From contig JAMLIR010000018.1 of the NCBI GenBank assembly GCA_023954045.1, positions 17,486-81,485 on the forward strand: a stretch of DNA of 64,000 nucleotides. The letters run 5' to 3'. Positions 44,297-54,917 of the stretch are shown here, piece by piece; positions within the stretch are counted from its first letter, which is position 1, and each line of letters begins with the position of its first letter. The position numbers and the translations under genes were made by a program. The DNA comes from Burkholderiaceae bacterium (lineage in GTDB: Bacteria > Pseudomonadota > Gammaproteobacteria > Burkholderiales > Burkholderiaceae_E). The notes under the pieces are model-generated. The model did no database searches, was not told where the DNA came from, and saw only the letters and a list, made by a program, of their open reading frames with translations.

Positions 44297-46074
44297 TGCC
44301 CGTCTCCAGAAGTGGGGTCGCGGCGCTCGATCGGCCGCACCGAACCGGGGACGATCGCCCCGCCGAAATCCTCGATCAGCGTGCGCACGAACGGATCGGC
44401 CTCGATCGAGGCCTGCGCCTGCGCGAGGCGCTCCGCGCGGTCGCGAGCCGACGCCGCCGCCGCGGTTCCCGCGCCGACGTTGCCGACCTCGACGTCGAGC
44501 CGCACCGGGGCGCCGAAGTGGGTGCCCAGCGCCTCGCGCACGCGCTTCACGGTGGCCGGTTCGGCCAGCGGGCGGATCGGCACGCGCACGCGAAACCGCA
44601 GGCCATCGGCCTCGATCAGCTCGCTCTGGTGCATGAATTGCTGCACCAGGCCGCCGACCGGCAGCCGCGCCGCGAGCCCCGGCCAGTCGCCGTCGAACCG
44701 CGCGTCCGGCGACGCCGCCGGGCCGGCCGGGCCCGGCGCGTCCGCGGGAGCCGTCGACGGACGCCGCGACGACGAACACGACGCGGGCGCCGGATCCGCG
44801 GACGCGGGATGCGAGCGCGCCCGATCCGCGGGCGCCGGCGCGCTCGCTCGCGCGCCGATTGCCGCGCGCAGCGCAGCCGGCCCCGGCGCGGGTGCGGCAG
44901 GCTGCGCGCCGGGCGCGGCCGCAGCGCCGGCGCCGTGTTGCGACGAGCCGCGGGCGCGGCCGGCCGCCGGCCGCGGTGCCGCGGCGTCGGCGTCGCCCTG
45001 GTCGGGGCGGAACGCGAGCAACCGCAGCAGCACCATCGTGAACCCGGCATGCGCGTCGGGCGCCAGCGGAAGATCGCGCGCGCCGTGAATGACGATCTGG
45101 TACCAGACCTGCAGGTCCTCGGGCGCGATCGCCGCGGCCAGGCGCTGCAGCGCCTGCGGGTCCTCGGCATCGCCCAGTGCGCCGACCTGCGCGAGCGCGA
45201 TCCGCTGCAGCAGCGCCGCGAGGTCGGCGAGCGTGCGCTCGAACGGCGCATTGCCTGCGAGCATCTCGTCGGCGAGGCCGACCAGCGCCGGCCCGTCTCC
45301 CGCCACCAGCGCGTCGAGAATGCGCACCAGCCAGGCCGCGTCGACGACGCCGAGCATCTCGCGCACCGCGGGCTCGCGCACCTCGCCACCGCCGAAGGCG
45401 ATCGCCTGGTCGAGCAGCGAGAGCGCATCGCGCATGCTGCCGGCGGCCGCGCGCCCGATGCGGTCGAGCGCGGCGCGATCGAACTCGACCCCTTCGGCCG
45501 ACAGCACGGTGGCCAGGTGCGCGGCCACCGCCGCCGGGGGCATGTTCCTCAGGTTGAACTGCAGGCAGCGCGACAGCACCGTGACCGGCACCCGCTGGGG
45601 GTCGGTCGTCGCGAGCACGAAGACGACGTGCGGCGGCGGCTCCTCGAGCGTCTTGAGCATCGCGTTGAACGCGTGCGTCGACAGCATGTGGACCTCGTCG
45701 ATCACGTAGACCTTGTAGCGGCCGGCGGTCGGCGCGTAGACCGCGTTCTCGAGCAACTGGGTCATCTCGTCGACGCCGCGGTTCGACGCCGCGTCGAGTT
45801 CGATGCAGTCGACGAAGCGCCCGGCGTCGATGCCGGTGCACGCCGCGCAGCGCCCGCACGGGCGCGGGCCGACGCCGGTCTCGCAGTTCAGCGCCTTCGC
45901 GAGGATGCGCGCGATCGTGGTCTTGCCGACGCCGCGCGTGCCGGTGAACAGGTAGGCGTGGTGCAGCCGCTGCGTCTCCAGCGCGTGCGACAGCGCGCGC
46001 ACGACGTGATCCTGGCCGACCAGCGACTGGAAATCGCGCGGTCGCCACTTGCGGGCGAGCACCTGATGGGTCAT
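44293..46074 (-). CDS. dnaX: DNA polymerase III subunits gamma/tau
   Basis: A 593-residue clamp-loader motor and organiser. The AAA+ domain has Walker [10 protein letters not shown] near residue 45, the zinc ligands [14 protein letters not shown] near 65-79, Walker B VIDEVHML, and the SRCLQF sensor. After about residue 370 comes a long Ala/Pro/Arg-rich linker and a C-terminal alpha-binding domain, so the full protein is tau. I see no A-rich slippery site like that of E. coli for making gamma. The ATG ending at 46074 gives the conserved [12 protein letters not shown] start. Confidence 0.97.
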   Translation of the reverse strand: MTHQVLARKWRPRDFQSLVGQDHVVRALSHALETQRLHHAYLFTGTRGVGKTTIARILAKALNCETGVGPRPCGRCAACTGIDAGRFVDCIELDAASNRGVDEMTQLLENAVYAPTAGRYKVYVIDEVHMLSTHAFNAMLKTLEEPPPHVVFVLATTDPQRVPVTVLSRCLQFNLRNMPPAAVAAHLATVLSAEGVEFDRAALDRIGRAAAGSMRDALSLLDQAIAFGGGEVREPAVREMLGVVDAAWLVRILDALVAGDGPALVGLADEMLAGNAPFERTLADLAALLQRIALAQVGALGDAEDPQALQRLAAAIAPEDLQVWYQIVIHGARDLPLAPDAHAGFTMVLLRLLAFRPDQGDADAAAPRPAAGRARGSSQHGAGAAAAPGAQPAAPAPGPAALRAAIGARASAPAPADRARSHPASADPAPASCSSSRRPSTAPADAPGPAGPAASPDARFDGDWPGLAARLPVGGLVQQFMHQSELIEADGLRFRVRVPIRPLAEPATVKRVREALGTHFGAPVRLDVEVGNVGAGTAAAASARDRAERLAQAQASIEADPFVRTLIEDFGGAIVPGSVRPIERRDPTSGDGQ

Positions 46075-46103
46075 GGCATCGGCAACCGGCGGGAAACGAA
46101 ACG

Positions 46104-46205
46104 GGTGGGCGAGCCGGAGCCCCGGCACGCACGGGGAATGGCTGTGGCTGCTTCCTTCCGGACCTGACCAGGTTGACCACGCCGCACTGCGGGGAGGCCC
46201 GCCCA
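46104..46205 (-). ncRNA. ffs: 4.5S RNA of the signal recognition particle
   Basis: On the minus strand the universal SRP apical motif GGTCAGGTCCGGAAGGAAGC is present inside a long hairpin. The ends pair as GTGGGCGGGCC with GGCTCGCCCAC (one G-U pair), setting the borders near 46205 and 46104. It partners Ffh for co-translational targeting. An extended -10 lies directly upstream and dnaX follows 30 bases downstream, an order shared with many proteobacteria. Confidence 0.95.
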
Positions 46206-46210
46206 CGGCG

Positions 46211-46219
46211 ATTCTATCA
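46211..46219 (-). promoter_or_regulatory. Extended -10 promoter for the 4.5S RNA
   Basis: TGATAGAAT on the minus strand is an extended -10 (TG, one base, TAGAAT). It ends six to seven bases before the predicted 5' end of the SRP RNA, which agrees with the border drawn from base pairing. The -35 region is GC-only. Confidence 0.6.
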
Positions 46220-46297
46220 GCCGCCCGCCGCAGCCCCGCCGGGCGCGGCGAAGCGGACCGGGTCTGTGCTATGTTTATCGCAATCTCGGGAGCAGAA

Positions 46298-46618
46298 ATG
46301 ACGATCAAGCACGTATCCGATGCCACGTTCGAGCAGGACGTTCTGAAGTCCGACGCGCCGGTCCTCGTCGACTACTGGGCCGAATGGTGCGGTCCGTGCA
46401 AGATGATCGCGCCGATCCTCGACGAGATCTCGCGCGACTACGCCGGCAAGCTGCAGGTGGTGAAGGTCAACGTCGACGAGAACCAGTCGGTCCCGGCCAA
46501 GTACGGCATCCGCGGCATCCCGACGCTGATGCTGTTCCGCAACGGCGCAGTCGTCGACACCAAGGTCGGCGCGCTTTCGAAATCGCAGCTGACGCTGTTT
46601 CTGGACAGCCATCTCTGA
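46298..46618 (+). CDS. trxA: Thioredoxin 1
   Basis: A 106-residue thiol-disulfide reductase with the catalytic [14 protein letters not shown] loop near residues 27-40, the buried Asp before it, and the cis-Pro in RGIPTLMLF. It keeps cytosolic enzymes reduced. The ATG follows CGGGAGCAG. It is next to rho, as in E. coli. Confidence 0.97.
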   Translation: MTIKHVSDATFEQDVLKSDAPVLVDYWAEWCGPCKMIAPILDEISRDYAGKLQVVKVNVDENQSVPAKYGIRGIPTLMLFRNGAVVDTKVGALSKSQLTLFLDSHL

Positions 46619-46730
46619 TTCGTTGTAAGCTTCCAGCCGCCCGAAGGCTCGTGCGGCTGTTCCGCTCGCGCCTCCCGGCTTCCGGCGGCTGACGCCGGGG
46701 TGGGTTGCGACGACCGATCCGTCGACCGTA

Positions 46731-46840
46731 CTCCCGCCCCCGCCGTCCACGGGCTGCACCCGCCCGCACCCCGACCCGAACGTCCGGCGGCCTGCCAGCC
46801 GCGACACCTGAATTCCGTCCGTTCCCAGCACAGCCCCCCG
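46731..46840 (+). promoter_or_regulatory. C-rich, G-poor leader before rho
   Basis: Within these 110 bases I count 59 C and 26 G, a strong skew in a genome where the two are usually even. Such C-rich, unstructured RNA is where Rho loads, and rho is known to control itself by early termination in its leader in E. coli. The region sits between trxA and the rho start; the same idea here is an inference. Confidence 0.45.
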
Positions 46841-46856
46841 CGGGGAGAACCACCCG

Positions 46857-48119
<1,263 letters not shown>

Positions 48120-48140
48120 CCGCCCGGGCGCCGGGGCGAC

Positions 48141-48170
48141 TTGCGCAGCGCGCGCGAAAGCTCTTATAAT
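48141..48170 (+). promoter_or_regulatory. Promoter of rpmE2
   Basis: TTGCGC (48141-48146), an 18-bp spacer and a perfect TATAAT (48165-48170) lie about 90 bases before the L31 start. It overlaps no gene, as rho ends at 48119. Confidence 0.7.
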
Positions 48171-48259
48171 TCAAGGCTTTTCACCAGAATCCCGTCCGGA
48201 ACCACGCATTCGGAGCCGCCTTCGGAGCACACCCGCAGGCGGGGCCCGGAGAACCCGTC

Positions 48260-48511
48260 ATGAAACAAGGCATCCACCCCGAGTACCGCGACGTCGTCTT
48301 CATGGACATGTCGAACGGCTTCAAGTTCGTCACCCGGTCGACGGTCGCCACCCGCGAGAAGATCAAGATGGACGACGGGAAGGAATACCCGCTGTTCAAG
48401 CTCGACGTGACCTCCGAGTCGCACCCGTTCTACACCGGCGCGCAGCAGCGCATCATCGAAGCCGGCCGCGTCGAGAAATTCCGCCAGAAGTTCGCGCGCA
48501 CCGGCAAGTAA
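48260..48511 (+). CDS. rpmE2: Ribosomal protein L31 type B
   Basis: An 83-residue 50S protein. It contains no cysteine at all, so it is the zinc-independent B form, recognised by [19 protein letters not shown] and [13 protein letters not shown]. In many bacteria the B form replaces zinc-binding L31 under zinc shortage; here it is preceded by a strong constitutive-looking promoter and no obvious Zur site. It has its own terminator. Confidence 0.97.
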   Translation: MKQGIHPEYRDVVFMDMSNGFKFVTRSTVATREKIKMDDGKEYPLFKLDVTSESHPFYTGAQQRIIEAGRVEKFRQKFARTGK

Positions 48512-48583
48512 GCCGGTTCGATCCGACGATCGCCGTCCGCGGCGATCCCCCGCGCCGCACGGCCCTGCGGCGCGCGGAACGCG

Positions 48584-48634
48584 AAGGCAGCCGGCGCTGC
48601 CCTGGTCAAGAAGGCAGCCCGCGCTGCCTTTTTT
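48584..48634 (+). terminator. Terminator after rpmE2, with a duplicated hairpin
   Basis: The working hairpin is AAGGCAGC / GCTGCCTT (48611-48630) with a CCGC loop and six T in a row (48629-48634). An 18-base near-copy, one base different, lies 27 bases upstream at 48584-48601 but lacks the T-run. It ends 24 bases before the next start codon. Confidence 0.85.
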
Positions 48635-48657
48635 GATTTATCGTTGCGCGCAGCCGC

Positions 48658-50388
48658 ATGAAACCATTCATCGTCACGGAGCGCGAAGCAGGCAAGCTGC
48701 CGCGATGGGCGCTGCTGCTGCTGTGCGCGCTCTACGTGCTGCCGGGCTTCATCGGCCGCGACCCGTGGCGTACGCAGGACGCCGCCGGCTTCGGCATCGC
48801 GCTGTCGATGATGCGCGGCGACGCCGGCGACTGGCTGATGCCCAACATCGCCAACCTGCCGGTCGCCTCCGAGGGCCCGCTGCCATTCTGGATCGCCGCG
48901 TCGATCGGCAAGGCGGTCGCCCCGCTCGTCGGCGAGCACGGCGGCGTGCGGCTGGCCGTCGTCGCGCTGCTCGCGCTCGCGCTGGTGCTGGTCTGGTACA
49001 CGACCTACGCGCTCGCACGCCGGCCCGGCGTGCAGCCGTCCGATCCGTTCGGCGCATCGGCCTCGAACGTCGACTATGGCCGCGCCATCGCCGATTCCGG
49101 GCTCCTGGTGCTGATGGCCACGTTCGGCCTGCTCGTGCGGATGCACGAGACCACCGCCGACCCGGCGCAGGTCGCCTGGATCGCGGCGTTCCTGTTCGGT
49201 TGCGCGCTCGCGCTCGAGCGCCCGACGCGCGGCGCCGCGATCGCCGGCACTGCGATCGCCGCCACGCTGCTCAGCCGGGGCGCCGGAACCGCCCTCGCGT
49301 TGCTGCTGGTGCTGGTCGTCCTGCCGCTGGCCAGCCGCGCCTACCGGCTCGTCGGCTGGCGCGTGCTGCCGCTGGCGGTGGCGATCGCCGCTGCCGGCTC
49401 GCTGCCCTGGCCGCTGCTGCTCGCCGGCGGCGACGCCGCCGAGCGTGGCCACCTGCTCGACTGGGCGGCGTGGAACATCGGCGCGATGTCCGGCCCGAGC
49501 GCCGATTCGCTGCGCTACTTCGCGCGCACGATCCCGTGGTTCTACTGGCCGGCGTGGCCGGTCGCGCTGTGGGCAGCGTGGCGCTGGCGCGGGCGCTGGG
49601 GCGAGCCGGCAGTGGCGCTGCCGATGCTCACGGCAGGGGCGCTCGCGCTGCGCGCGCTCGCCTCGCCCTCGGGCGGCGAGAGCTGGCTGCTGCCGGTCAC
49701 GGTGCCGCTCGCCATGCTGGCTGCGGTCGGCATGCCCACGCTCAAGCGCGGGATCGTCAGCCTGATCGACTGGTTCGCGGTCAGCAGCTTCTCGCTGTTC
49801 GGCATCGTCATCTGGGCCTACTGGATCGCGTTGATGACCGGCTACCCGCCGCGGATGGCATTCCGGGCGAGCCAGATCGCCCCGGGCTTCACGCCCGAGT
49901 GGGTCGCGGTCGAGATCGTGCTGGGCGGGCTGGCCACGCTCGCGTGGCTCGCGCTGGTGCGCTGGCGCATCTCGCGACAGCCGCGGATGATCTGGCGCGC
50001 GATGGCGCTGTCCTGTGGCGGCGTCGTGCTCGCGTGGTTCCTGCTGATGACGCTGTGGCTGCCCGTCTTCAACGAGCGCAACACCTACCGCGAGGTCGCG
50101 GGCCGGCTCGCCGCCGCCTTCGACGGCGGCGACGCCTGCGTCGCCACCGAGGACCTCGAGCGCGCGCCGCGCGCGAGCTTCCACTACTTCGCGAGGATCA
50201 ACTTCGCCGCGCGCGGCGAGCAGTGCGACTGGCTGCTGATCCAGGACGACGGCCCGCTGGCGCGCACGGTGCCGAGCCCGCGGCCCGGATGGGTCGCGGT
50301 CTGGCAGGGCCAGCGTCGCAGCGATCGCGACGAGCGGTTCCGCCTCTACCGACGCGAGGGCGAGCGCGGCGGCCACGGCGCGCGATGA
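48658..50388 (+). CDS. GT39/ArnT-like integral membrane glycosyltransferase
   Basis: A 576-residue protein with about ten to twelve membrane helices. The N-terminal loop FIGRDPWRTQDAAGFGIALSMM and the NLPVASEGPLPFWIAASIGKA segment match the first periplasmic loop of PMT/ArnT-type transferases that use lipid-linked sugar donors. It ends in a hydrophilic tail of about 70 residues. The acceptor may be lipid A or another glycan; unknown. The next gene starts inside its stop (50385-50388). Confidence 0.8.
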   Translation: MKPFIVTEREAGKLPRWALLLLCALYVLPGFIGRDPWRTQDAAGFGIALSMMRGDAGDWLMPNIANLPVASEGPLPFWIAASIGKAVAPLVGEHGGVRLAVVALLALALVLVWYTTYALARRPGVQPSDPFGASASNVDYGRAIADSGLLVLMATFGLLVRMHETTADPAQVAWIAAFLFGCALALERPTRGAAIAGTAIAATLLSRGAGTALALLLVLVVLPLASRAYRLVGWRVLPLAVAIAAAGSLPWPLLLAGGDAAERGHLLDWAAWNIGAMSGPSADSLRYFARTIPWFYWPAWPVALWAAWRWRGRWGEPAVALPMLTAGALALRALASPSGGESWLLPVTVPLAMLAAVGMPTLKRGIVSLIDWFAVSSFSLFGIVIWAYWIALMTGYPPRMAFRASQIAPGFTPEWVAVEIVLGGLATLAWLALVRWRISRQPRMIWRAMALSCGGVVLAWFLLMTLWLPVFNERNTYREVAGRLAAAFDGGDACVATEDLERAPRASFHYFARINFAARGEQCDWLLIQDDGPLARTVPSPRPGWVAVWQGQRRSDRDERFRLYRREGERGGHGAR

Positions 50389-51791
50389 CGCGCGACATCC
50401 TGAAGCTCGCCTGGCCGGTCCTGGTCGGGCAGCTCGCGGTGATGCTCAACGGCGTGATCGACACGATCATGGCGGGGAGGCTCTCGGCGGTCGACGTCGC
50501 TGCGGTCGGACTCGGCGCCAGCGTCTACATCAGCGTCTACATCGGGCTGATGGGGGTGCTGCTCGCGCTCAGCCCGATCGTCGCCCAGCACTACGGGGCG
50601 CAGCGCTTCGAGCAGATCGGGCTGGAAACGCGCCAGGCCGTCTGGCTGGCGCTGATGCTGACCGTCCCGGGCTGCGCGGCGCTCGCCTCGAGCAGTCTGT
50701 GGTTCGCGCTCAGCGATCCTCCGCCCGAGGTCGCCGCGGTCGCGCGCACCTACCTGTGGGCGGCGGCGGCCGGCCTTCCCGCCGCTCTGCTGTTCCGCGT
50801 CTTCCACGCGCTGTCGAACGCGATCGCGCGCCCGAAGGCGGTGATGGCGATCAACCTCGCCGGGGCCGCATTGAAGGTGCCGCTGAACGCGCTGTTCATG
50901 CACGGGTGGCAGCAAGGCGACGCGACGATCGTTGCTGCGCTCGGCGGCGGCGGCTGCGGCGTGGCCTCGGCGATCATCGCCTGGCTGTCGGTGCTGCTCG
51001 GGCTCGCGGCGCTGCGCGCCGACCCGCTGTACCGCAGGCTCGGGCTGGTCGGCGGCGGCTGGCTCGTGCGCCCCGACTTCGCGCGGCTGCGCGGATTGCT
51101 CGCGCTCGGTGTCCCGATCGGCGCGACCTACCTGGTCGAGGTGACGTCGTTCACCTTCATGGCGCTGTTCCTCGCGCGTCTCGGGGCGACCACGGCGGCG
51201 AGCCACCAGATCGCGGCCAATCTCGCCGCGCTGGCCTACATGCTGCCGCTGGCGCTCGCCACCGCCACGAGCGTCCTCGTCGCGCAATCTCTCGGAGCAG
51301 CCCGTCCCGACGAGGCGCGCGCGCGCGCCTGGGCCGGCATCCGCATCGCGCTCGGCTGCGCCGCGGCGACCGGCCTCGCGACGTTCGCCGGGCGCGAACG
51401 GCTCGCGGCGATCTACACCACCGACGCGACGCTGGTCGCCGCTGCCGCGCCGCTGCTCGCGCTGGTCGCCGCGTTCCACCTGTTCGACGCGGCGCAGGCG
51501 ATGTGCTCGTTCATCCTGCGCGCCTACCGGATCACGACGCTGCCGATGCTGGTCTACGTGCTCAGCCTCTGGGGCGTCGGTCTCGGCGGCGGCTGGTGGC
51601 TCGCGTTCGAGGCCGGGAACTCGGCGCGCCCGTGGGCACCGTGGGTGGCGGGTGCGCGCGGCTTCTGGATCGCGGCGGGGCTCAGCCTGGCGATCGCGGC
51701 GGTCGCGCTCGCGGCGATCCTGGCCCGCGTCTGGCGCGCCGCGGGCGACGCTCAGCCGCGCGGCGCCGCGGACAGGAAGTTGTCGCGGTAG
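50385..51791 (+). CDS. MATE family multidrug efflux transporter
   Basis: A 468-residue transporter with twelve predicted helices in two related halves. The start [24 protein letters not shown] is the MATE signature, and [23 protein letters not shown] is the matching block of the second half. It exports cations in exchange for Na+ or H+. It overlaps the end of the preceding gene by four bases, and its last 40 bases overlap the end of the convergent orn gene. Confidence 0.92.
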   Translation: MTRDILKLAWPVLVGQLAVMLNGVIDTIMAGRLSAVDVAAVGLGASVYISVYIGLMGVLLALSPIVAQHYGAQRFEQIGLETRQAVWLALMLTVPGCAALASSSLWFALSDPPPEVAAVARTYLWAAAAGLPAALLFRVFHALSNAIARPKAVMAINLAGAALKVPLNALFMHGWQQGDATIVAALGGGGCGVASAIIAWLSVLLGLAALRADPLYRRLGLVGGGWLVRPDFARLRGLLALGVPIGATYLVEVTSFTFMALFLARLGATTAASHQIAANLAALAYMLPLALATATSVLVAQSLGAARPDEARARAWAGIRIALGCAAATGLATFAGRERLAAIYTTDATLVAAAAPLLALVAAFHLFDAAQAMCSFILRAYRITTLPMLVYVLSLWGVGLGGGWWLAFEAGNSARPWAPWVAGARGFWIAAGLSLAIAAVALAAILARVWRAAGDAQPRGAADRKLSR

Positions 51792-52372
51792 TGGCGCAGT
51801 TCGTCGATCGACTCGGCGATGTCGGCCATCGCCGTGTGGGCGCTGCGCTTGACGAACGCCCTGGCCACTTCCGGGCGCCAGCGCTTGCAGAGTTCCTTCA
51901 ACGTGCTGACGTCGACGTTCCGATAGTGGAACCAGGCCTCCAGCCGAGGCATGTAGCGCGCCATGAAGCGCCGGTCCTGGCAGATCGAGTTGCCGCACAT
52001 CGGCGACTTGCCGGGCGGCACGAGCGGCGCCAGGAAGTCGAGCAGCGCCTGTTCCGCGGTGGCCTCGGTCCAGTTCGACGCGAGCACCCTGTCGACCAGC
52101 CCCGAGCGGCCGTGGGTGGACCGGTTCCACTGGTCCATCGCATCGAGCACGGCAGCCGACTGCCGGATCGCGATCGCCTCGCTCTGCGCGACGACGTTCA
52201 GCGAGCCGTCGGTGACGACGATCGCCACCTCGATGATCCGGTCGACGGCCGGGTTCAGGCCGGTCATCTCCATGTCGACCCAGACGAGCAGCGACTCGTC
52301 GGGCCGTTGCGGTGCGGCGGGACCCTCTTCGCTTCCAGGGGCGCCCCCGGGCGGCGCAGCTTGCTGTGACAT
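51752..52372 (-). CDS. orn: Oligoribonuclease
   Basis: A 206-residue DEDDh 3'-5' exonuclease that degrades di- to pentaribonucleotides such as pGpG. The catalytic D-x-E lies in [13 protein letters not shown], then [17 protein letters not shown] and [11 protein letters not shown] with the last acidic residues. A 25-residue Gly/Pro-rich extension precedes the domain. GGAGAG lies nine bases before the ATG. It converges with the MATE gene (40-base overlap). Confidence 0.96.
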   Translation of the reverse strand: MSQQAAPPGGAPGSEEGPAAPQRPDESLLVWVDMEMTGLNPAVDRIIEVAIVVTDGSLNVVAQSEAIAIRQSAAVLDAMDQWNRSTHGRSGLVDRVLASNWTEATAEQALLDFLAPLVPPGKSPMCGNSICQDRRFMARYMPRLEAWFHYRNVDVSTLKELCKRWRPEVARAFVKRSAHTAMADIAESIDELRHYRDNFLSAAPRG

Positions 52373-52412
52373 AATTTTTCTCTCCGTCGTCGATTCTCGC
52401 ACAGCGATCGCC

Positions 52413-53672
52413 TTGACTGCCCTCGCCTTTTCGATGATCTTCGCGCTGGCGTTGCTGGCCTCGGTGGCCGTGCGCCTGTGGCTCGCGACGCGCCAGATCC
52501 GGCACGTCACGCGCAATCGCGATGCGGTGCCGCCGCGCTTCGCCGAGCGAGTCACGCTCGAAGCGCACCGCCGGGCCGCCGACTACACGGTGGCGCGCGT
52601 GCGCCTGGGCATGCTCGAGGCGCTGGTGGGCGCGCTGCTGCTGCTCGCGTTCACGCTGTTCGGCGGGCTGCAGTGGCTGCTGGACGGGCTCGCGGCGCTG
52701 CTTCCCGATGCACCTTCGGCGCGCCAGATCCTCTTCGTCGCCGCGGTGGTCCTGATCGGCGCGCTCGTCGACCTGCCGATCGAGTGGTACCGGCAGTTCA
52801 GGCTCGAGCAGCGCTTCGGGTTCAACCGGATGACGCCGCGCCTGTTCGTCGCCGACGCGCTCAAGGGGGCGGCGATCGCGGCGGCGCTCGGCCTGCCGCT
52901 GGTCACGCTGGTGCTGTGGCTGATGCGCAGCGCCGGAGACCTGTGGTGGCTGTGGGCATGGGTCGCCTGGGTGGCGTTCAACCTCGGCGTGCTGGTGCTC
53001 TACCCGACCGTCATCGCGCCGATGTTCAACCGCTTCGAGCCGCTCGCCGACGCGGCGATCCGCGCGCGCGTCGAGGCGCTGCTGGCGCGCTGCGGCTTCG
53101 CGTCGAAGGGGCTGTTCGTGATGGACGGCAGCCGCCGCTCGGCGCACGGCAACGCCTATTTCACCGGCCTCGGACGCAGCAAGCGGATCGTCTTCTTCGA
53201 CACGCTGCTCGCGCGGCTCAATGCCGACGAGATCGAGGCGGTGCTCGCGCACGAACTCGGCCATTTCCACCATCGGCACGTACTCGAGCGCATCGTGCTG
53301 ATGTTCGCCGCGAGCCTGGCCGGGCTCTGGCTGCTCGGCTGGCTGTCGCGCCAGGGCTGGTTCTACCAGGGGCTCGGCGTGACCCCCGGCGCCGGCGAGT
53401 TCGAGGCGGCCGCGCTGGTGCTCTTCTTCCTCGCGCTGCCGGTGTTCACGTTCCTGCTCCGACCGCTCGCCAGCTGGGCGGCGCGCCGGCACGAGTTCCA
53501 GGCCGACGCTTTCGCGGCGGCCCACGCGCGCGCGAAGGACCTGGTCAGCGCGCTGGTCAAGCTCTACGAGGACAACGCATCCACGCTGACTCCGGATCCG
53601 CTGCACTCGGCGTTCTACGACTCGCATCCGCCCGCGTCGCTGCGGATCGGGCGCCTGCAGGGGGCGTCGTGA
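52413..53672 (+). CDS. M48 family (Ste24-type) membrane metalloprotease
   Basis: A 419-residue inner-membrane zinc protease. It has several N-terminal helices, the zinc motif [10 protein letters not shown] near residue 280 and the third ligand in [11 protein letters not shown]. Similar enzymes help membrane protein quality control. I chose the TTG at 52413 because it gives the hydrophobic N-terminus usual in homologs ([17 protein letters not shown]); an ATG at 52434 is the alternative. It is followed by phhB with a GTGA overlap. Confidence 0.88.
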   Translation: MTALAFSMIFALALLASVAVRLWLATRQIRHVTRNRDAVPPRFAERVTLEAHRRAADYTVARVRLGMLEALVGALLLLAFTLFGGLQWLLDGLAALLPDAPSARQILFVAAVVLIGALVDLPIEWYRQFRLEQRFGFNRMTPRLFVADALKGAAIAAALGLPLVTLVLWLMRSAGDLWWLWAWVAWVAFNLGVLVLYPTVIAPMFNRFEPLADAAIRARVEALLARCGFASKGLFVMDGSRRSAHGNAYFTGLGRSKRIVFFDTLLARLNADEIEAVLAHELGHFHHRHVLERIVLMFAASLAGLWLLGWLSRQGWFYQGLGVTPGAGEFEAAALVLFFLALPVFTFLLRPLASWAARRHEFQADAFAAAHARAKDLVSALVKLYEDNASTLTPDPLHSAFYDSHPPASLRIGRLQGAS

Positions 53673-54022
53673 AGGCGCCGATCCCGCGCCAGCAGCTGCT
53701 GGCCCGCAAGTCGCGCCCGATGGGCGGCGAGCGCGCGTACACGGACACCGAGATCGAGGCCCAGCTCACCGAGCTCGCGGGCTGGAGCCTGCGCGACGGC
53801 GCGCTCGAGCGCAGCTACGCGTTCCGCGACTATTACGACACGATCGCGTTCGTCAACGCGCTGGCGTGGATGGTGCACGGCGAAGACCACCATCCCGACC
53901 TGCTGGTGGGCTACAACCGGTGCACGGTGCGCTTCGGCACGCACTCGGTGCGCGGCATCTCCGAGAACGACTTCATCTGCGCGGCCAAGTGCGATGCCGT
54001 CTTCGGCCGCGGCGGCAACTGA
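53669..54022 (+). CDS. phhB: 4a-hydroxytetrahydrobiopterin dehydratase
   Basis: A 117-residue pterin-4a-carbinolamine dehydratase that recycles the pterin cofactor of phenylalanine hydroxylase. The active-site histidines are in HGEDHHPDLLVGYNRC, followed by VRFGTHSVRGISENDF. The GTG start overlaps the stop of the protease gene. No phenylalanine hydroxylase is in the window. Confidence 0.93.
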   Translation: MKAPIPRQQLLARKSRPMGGERAYTDTEIEAQLTELAGWSLRDGALERSYAFRDYYDTIAFVNALAWMVHGEDHHPDLLVGYNRCTVRFGTHSVRGISENDFICAAKCDAVFGRGGN

Positions 54023-54911
54023 TCTCGCGCGCGTCGCGGCCAGTTTCGGCCGCCAGTTCTACGTCCGTTCGTGCTCGGGCGCGTGGCCCGAGCGCGTCGC
54101 GGTCACGCGCGGCAAGCGCACCGACTTCTGCGTCGGCGACGAGGTCGAGGTCCGCCTGATCGGCCCGGACCAGGCCGTGATCGAGTCGCTGCGTCCGCGG
54201 CGGACCGCGTTGCTGCGAAGCGACCGCTGGCGCAGCAAGCTGCTCGCTGCCAACGTCGACCAGGCCGGGATCGTGATCGCCGGCGACCCGCCGTTCTCCG
54301 AGGCGCTGCTCGTGCGCATGCTGATCGCGATCGACAGCGCCGGAATCGGAGTCGCGCTGATCGCCAACAAGTCCGACCTCGAAGACGCGGCGCGCTCGAT
54401 CGCGCCCCGGCTCGCGGCCTACCGCGCGCTCGGCTACCCGGTGTTCGAGATCGCCGCCGGCACGCGCCCCGCCGAGGCGCGCGCCCGACTGCGCGACTGG
54501 CTCGCCGGCCGAACGACGCTGCTGGTGGGGCAGTCGGGAATGGGGAAGTCGACCCTGGTCAACACGCTGGTCCCGGACGCCGACCTGCGCACGCAGGCGA
54601 TCTCGGCTGCGCTCTCGAGCGGGCGCCACACGACGACGTTCAGCCGCATGTTCGACCTTCCCGCGGAAGTCGCGCGCGACGCCCGGATCGTCGACACCCC
54701 GGGGTTCCAGAGTTTCGGGCTCGCCCATCTTTCTGCGTCGCAGCGGATGCACGCGATGCGCGAATTCGCGCCGCTGCTCGGTCGATGCCGCTTCAACGAC
54801 TGCCGTCACCGCGACGAGCCGGGGTGCGCGATCCGCGAGGCCGCCGCCCGCGGCGAAATCGACGCGACGCGCTACCGGCTCTACCTGCGCATCGAGGAGG
54901 AGCCCGACTGA
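53994..54911 (+). CDS. rsgA: Ribosome small-subunit-dependent GTPase A
   Basis: A 305-residue late 30S maturation GTPase. After an OB domain (FYVRSCSGAWPERV) comes a circularly permuted GTPase: G4 IANKSDLED, then G1 GQSGMGKSTLVNTL, G2 GRHTTTFSRMF and G3 DTPGFQSFG. The C-terminal zinc site is CRFNDCRHRDEPGC. It overlaps phhB by 29 bases and converges on cobD with a six-base gap. Confidence 0.96.
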   Translation: MPSSAAAATDLARVAASFGRQFYVRSCSGAWPERVAVTRGKRTDFCVGDEVEVRLIGPDQAVIESLRPRRTALLRSDRWRSKLLAANVDQAGIVIAGDPPFSEALLVRMLIAIDSAGIGVALIANKSDLEDAARSIAPRLAAYRALGYPVFEIAAGTRPAEARARLRDWLAGRTTLLVGQSGMGKSTLVNTLVPDADLRTQAISAALSSGRHTTTFSRMFDLPAEVARDARIVDTPGFQSFGLAHLSASQRMHAMREFAPLLGRCRFNDCRHRDEPGCAIREAAARGEIDATRYRLYLRIEEEPD

Positions 54912-54917
54912 CCCGCC

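Noticed and set aside
44293-46074. Programmed frameshift in dnaX to make gamma.
   Set aside because: I saw no run of A or other slippery heptamer with a following stem of the E. coli kind; the linker region is GC-rich.
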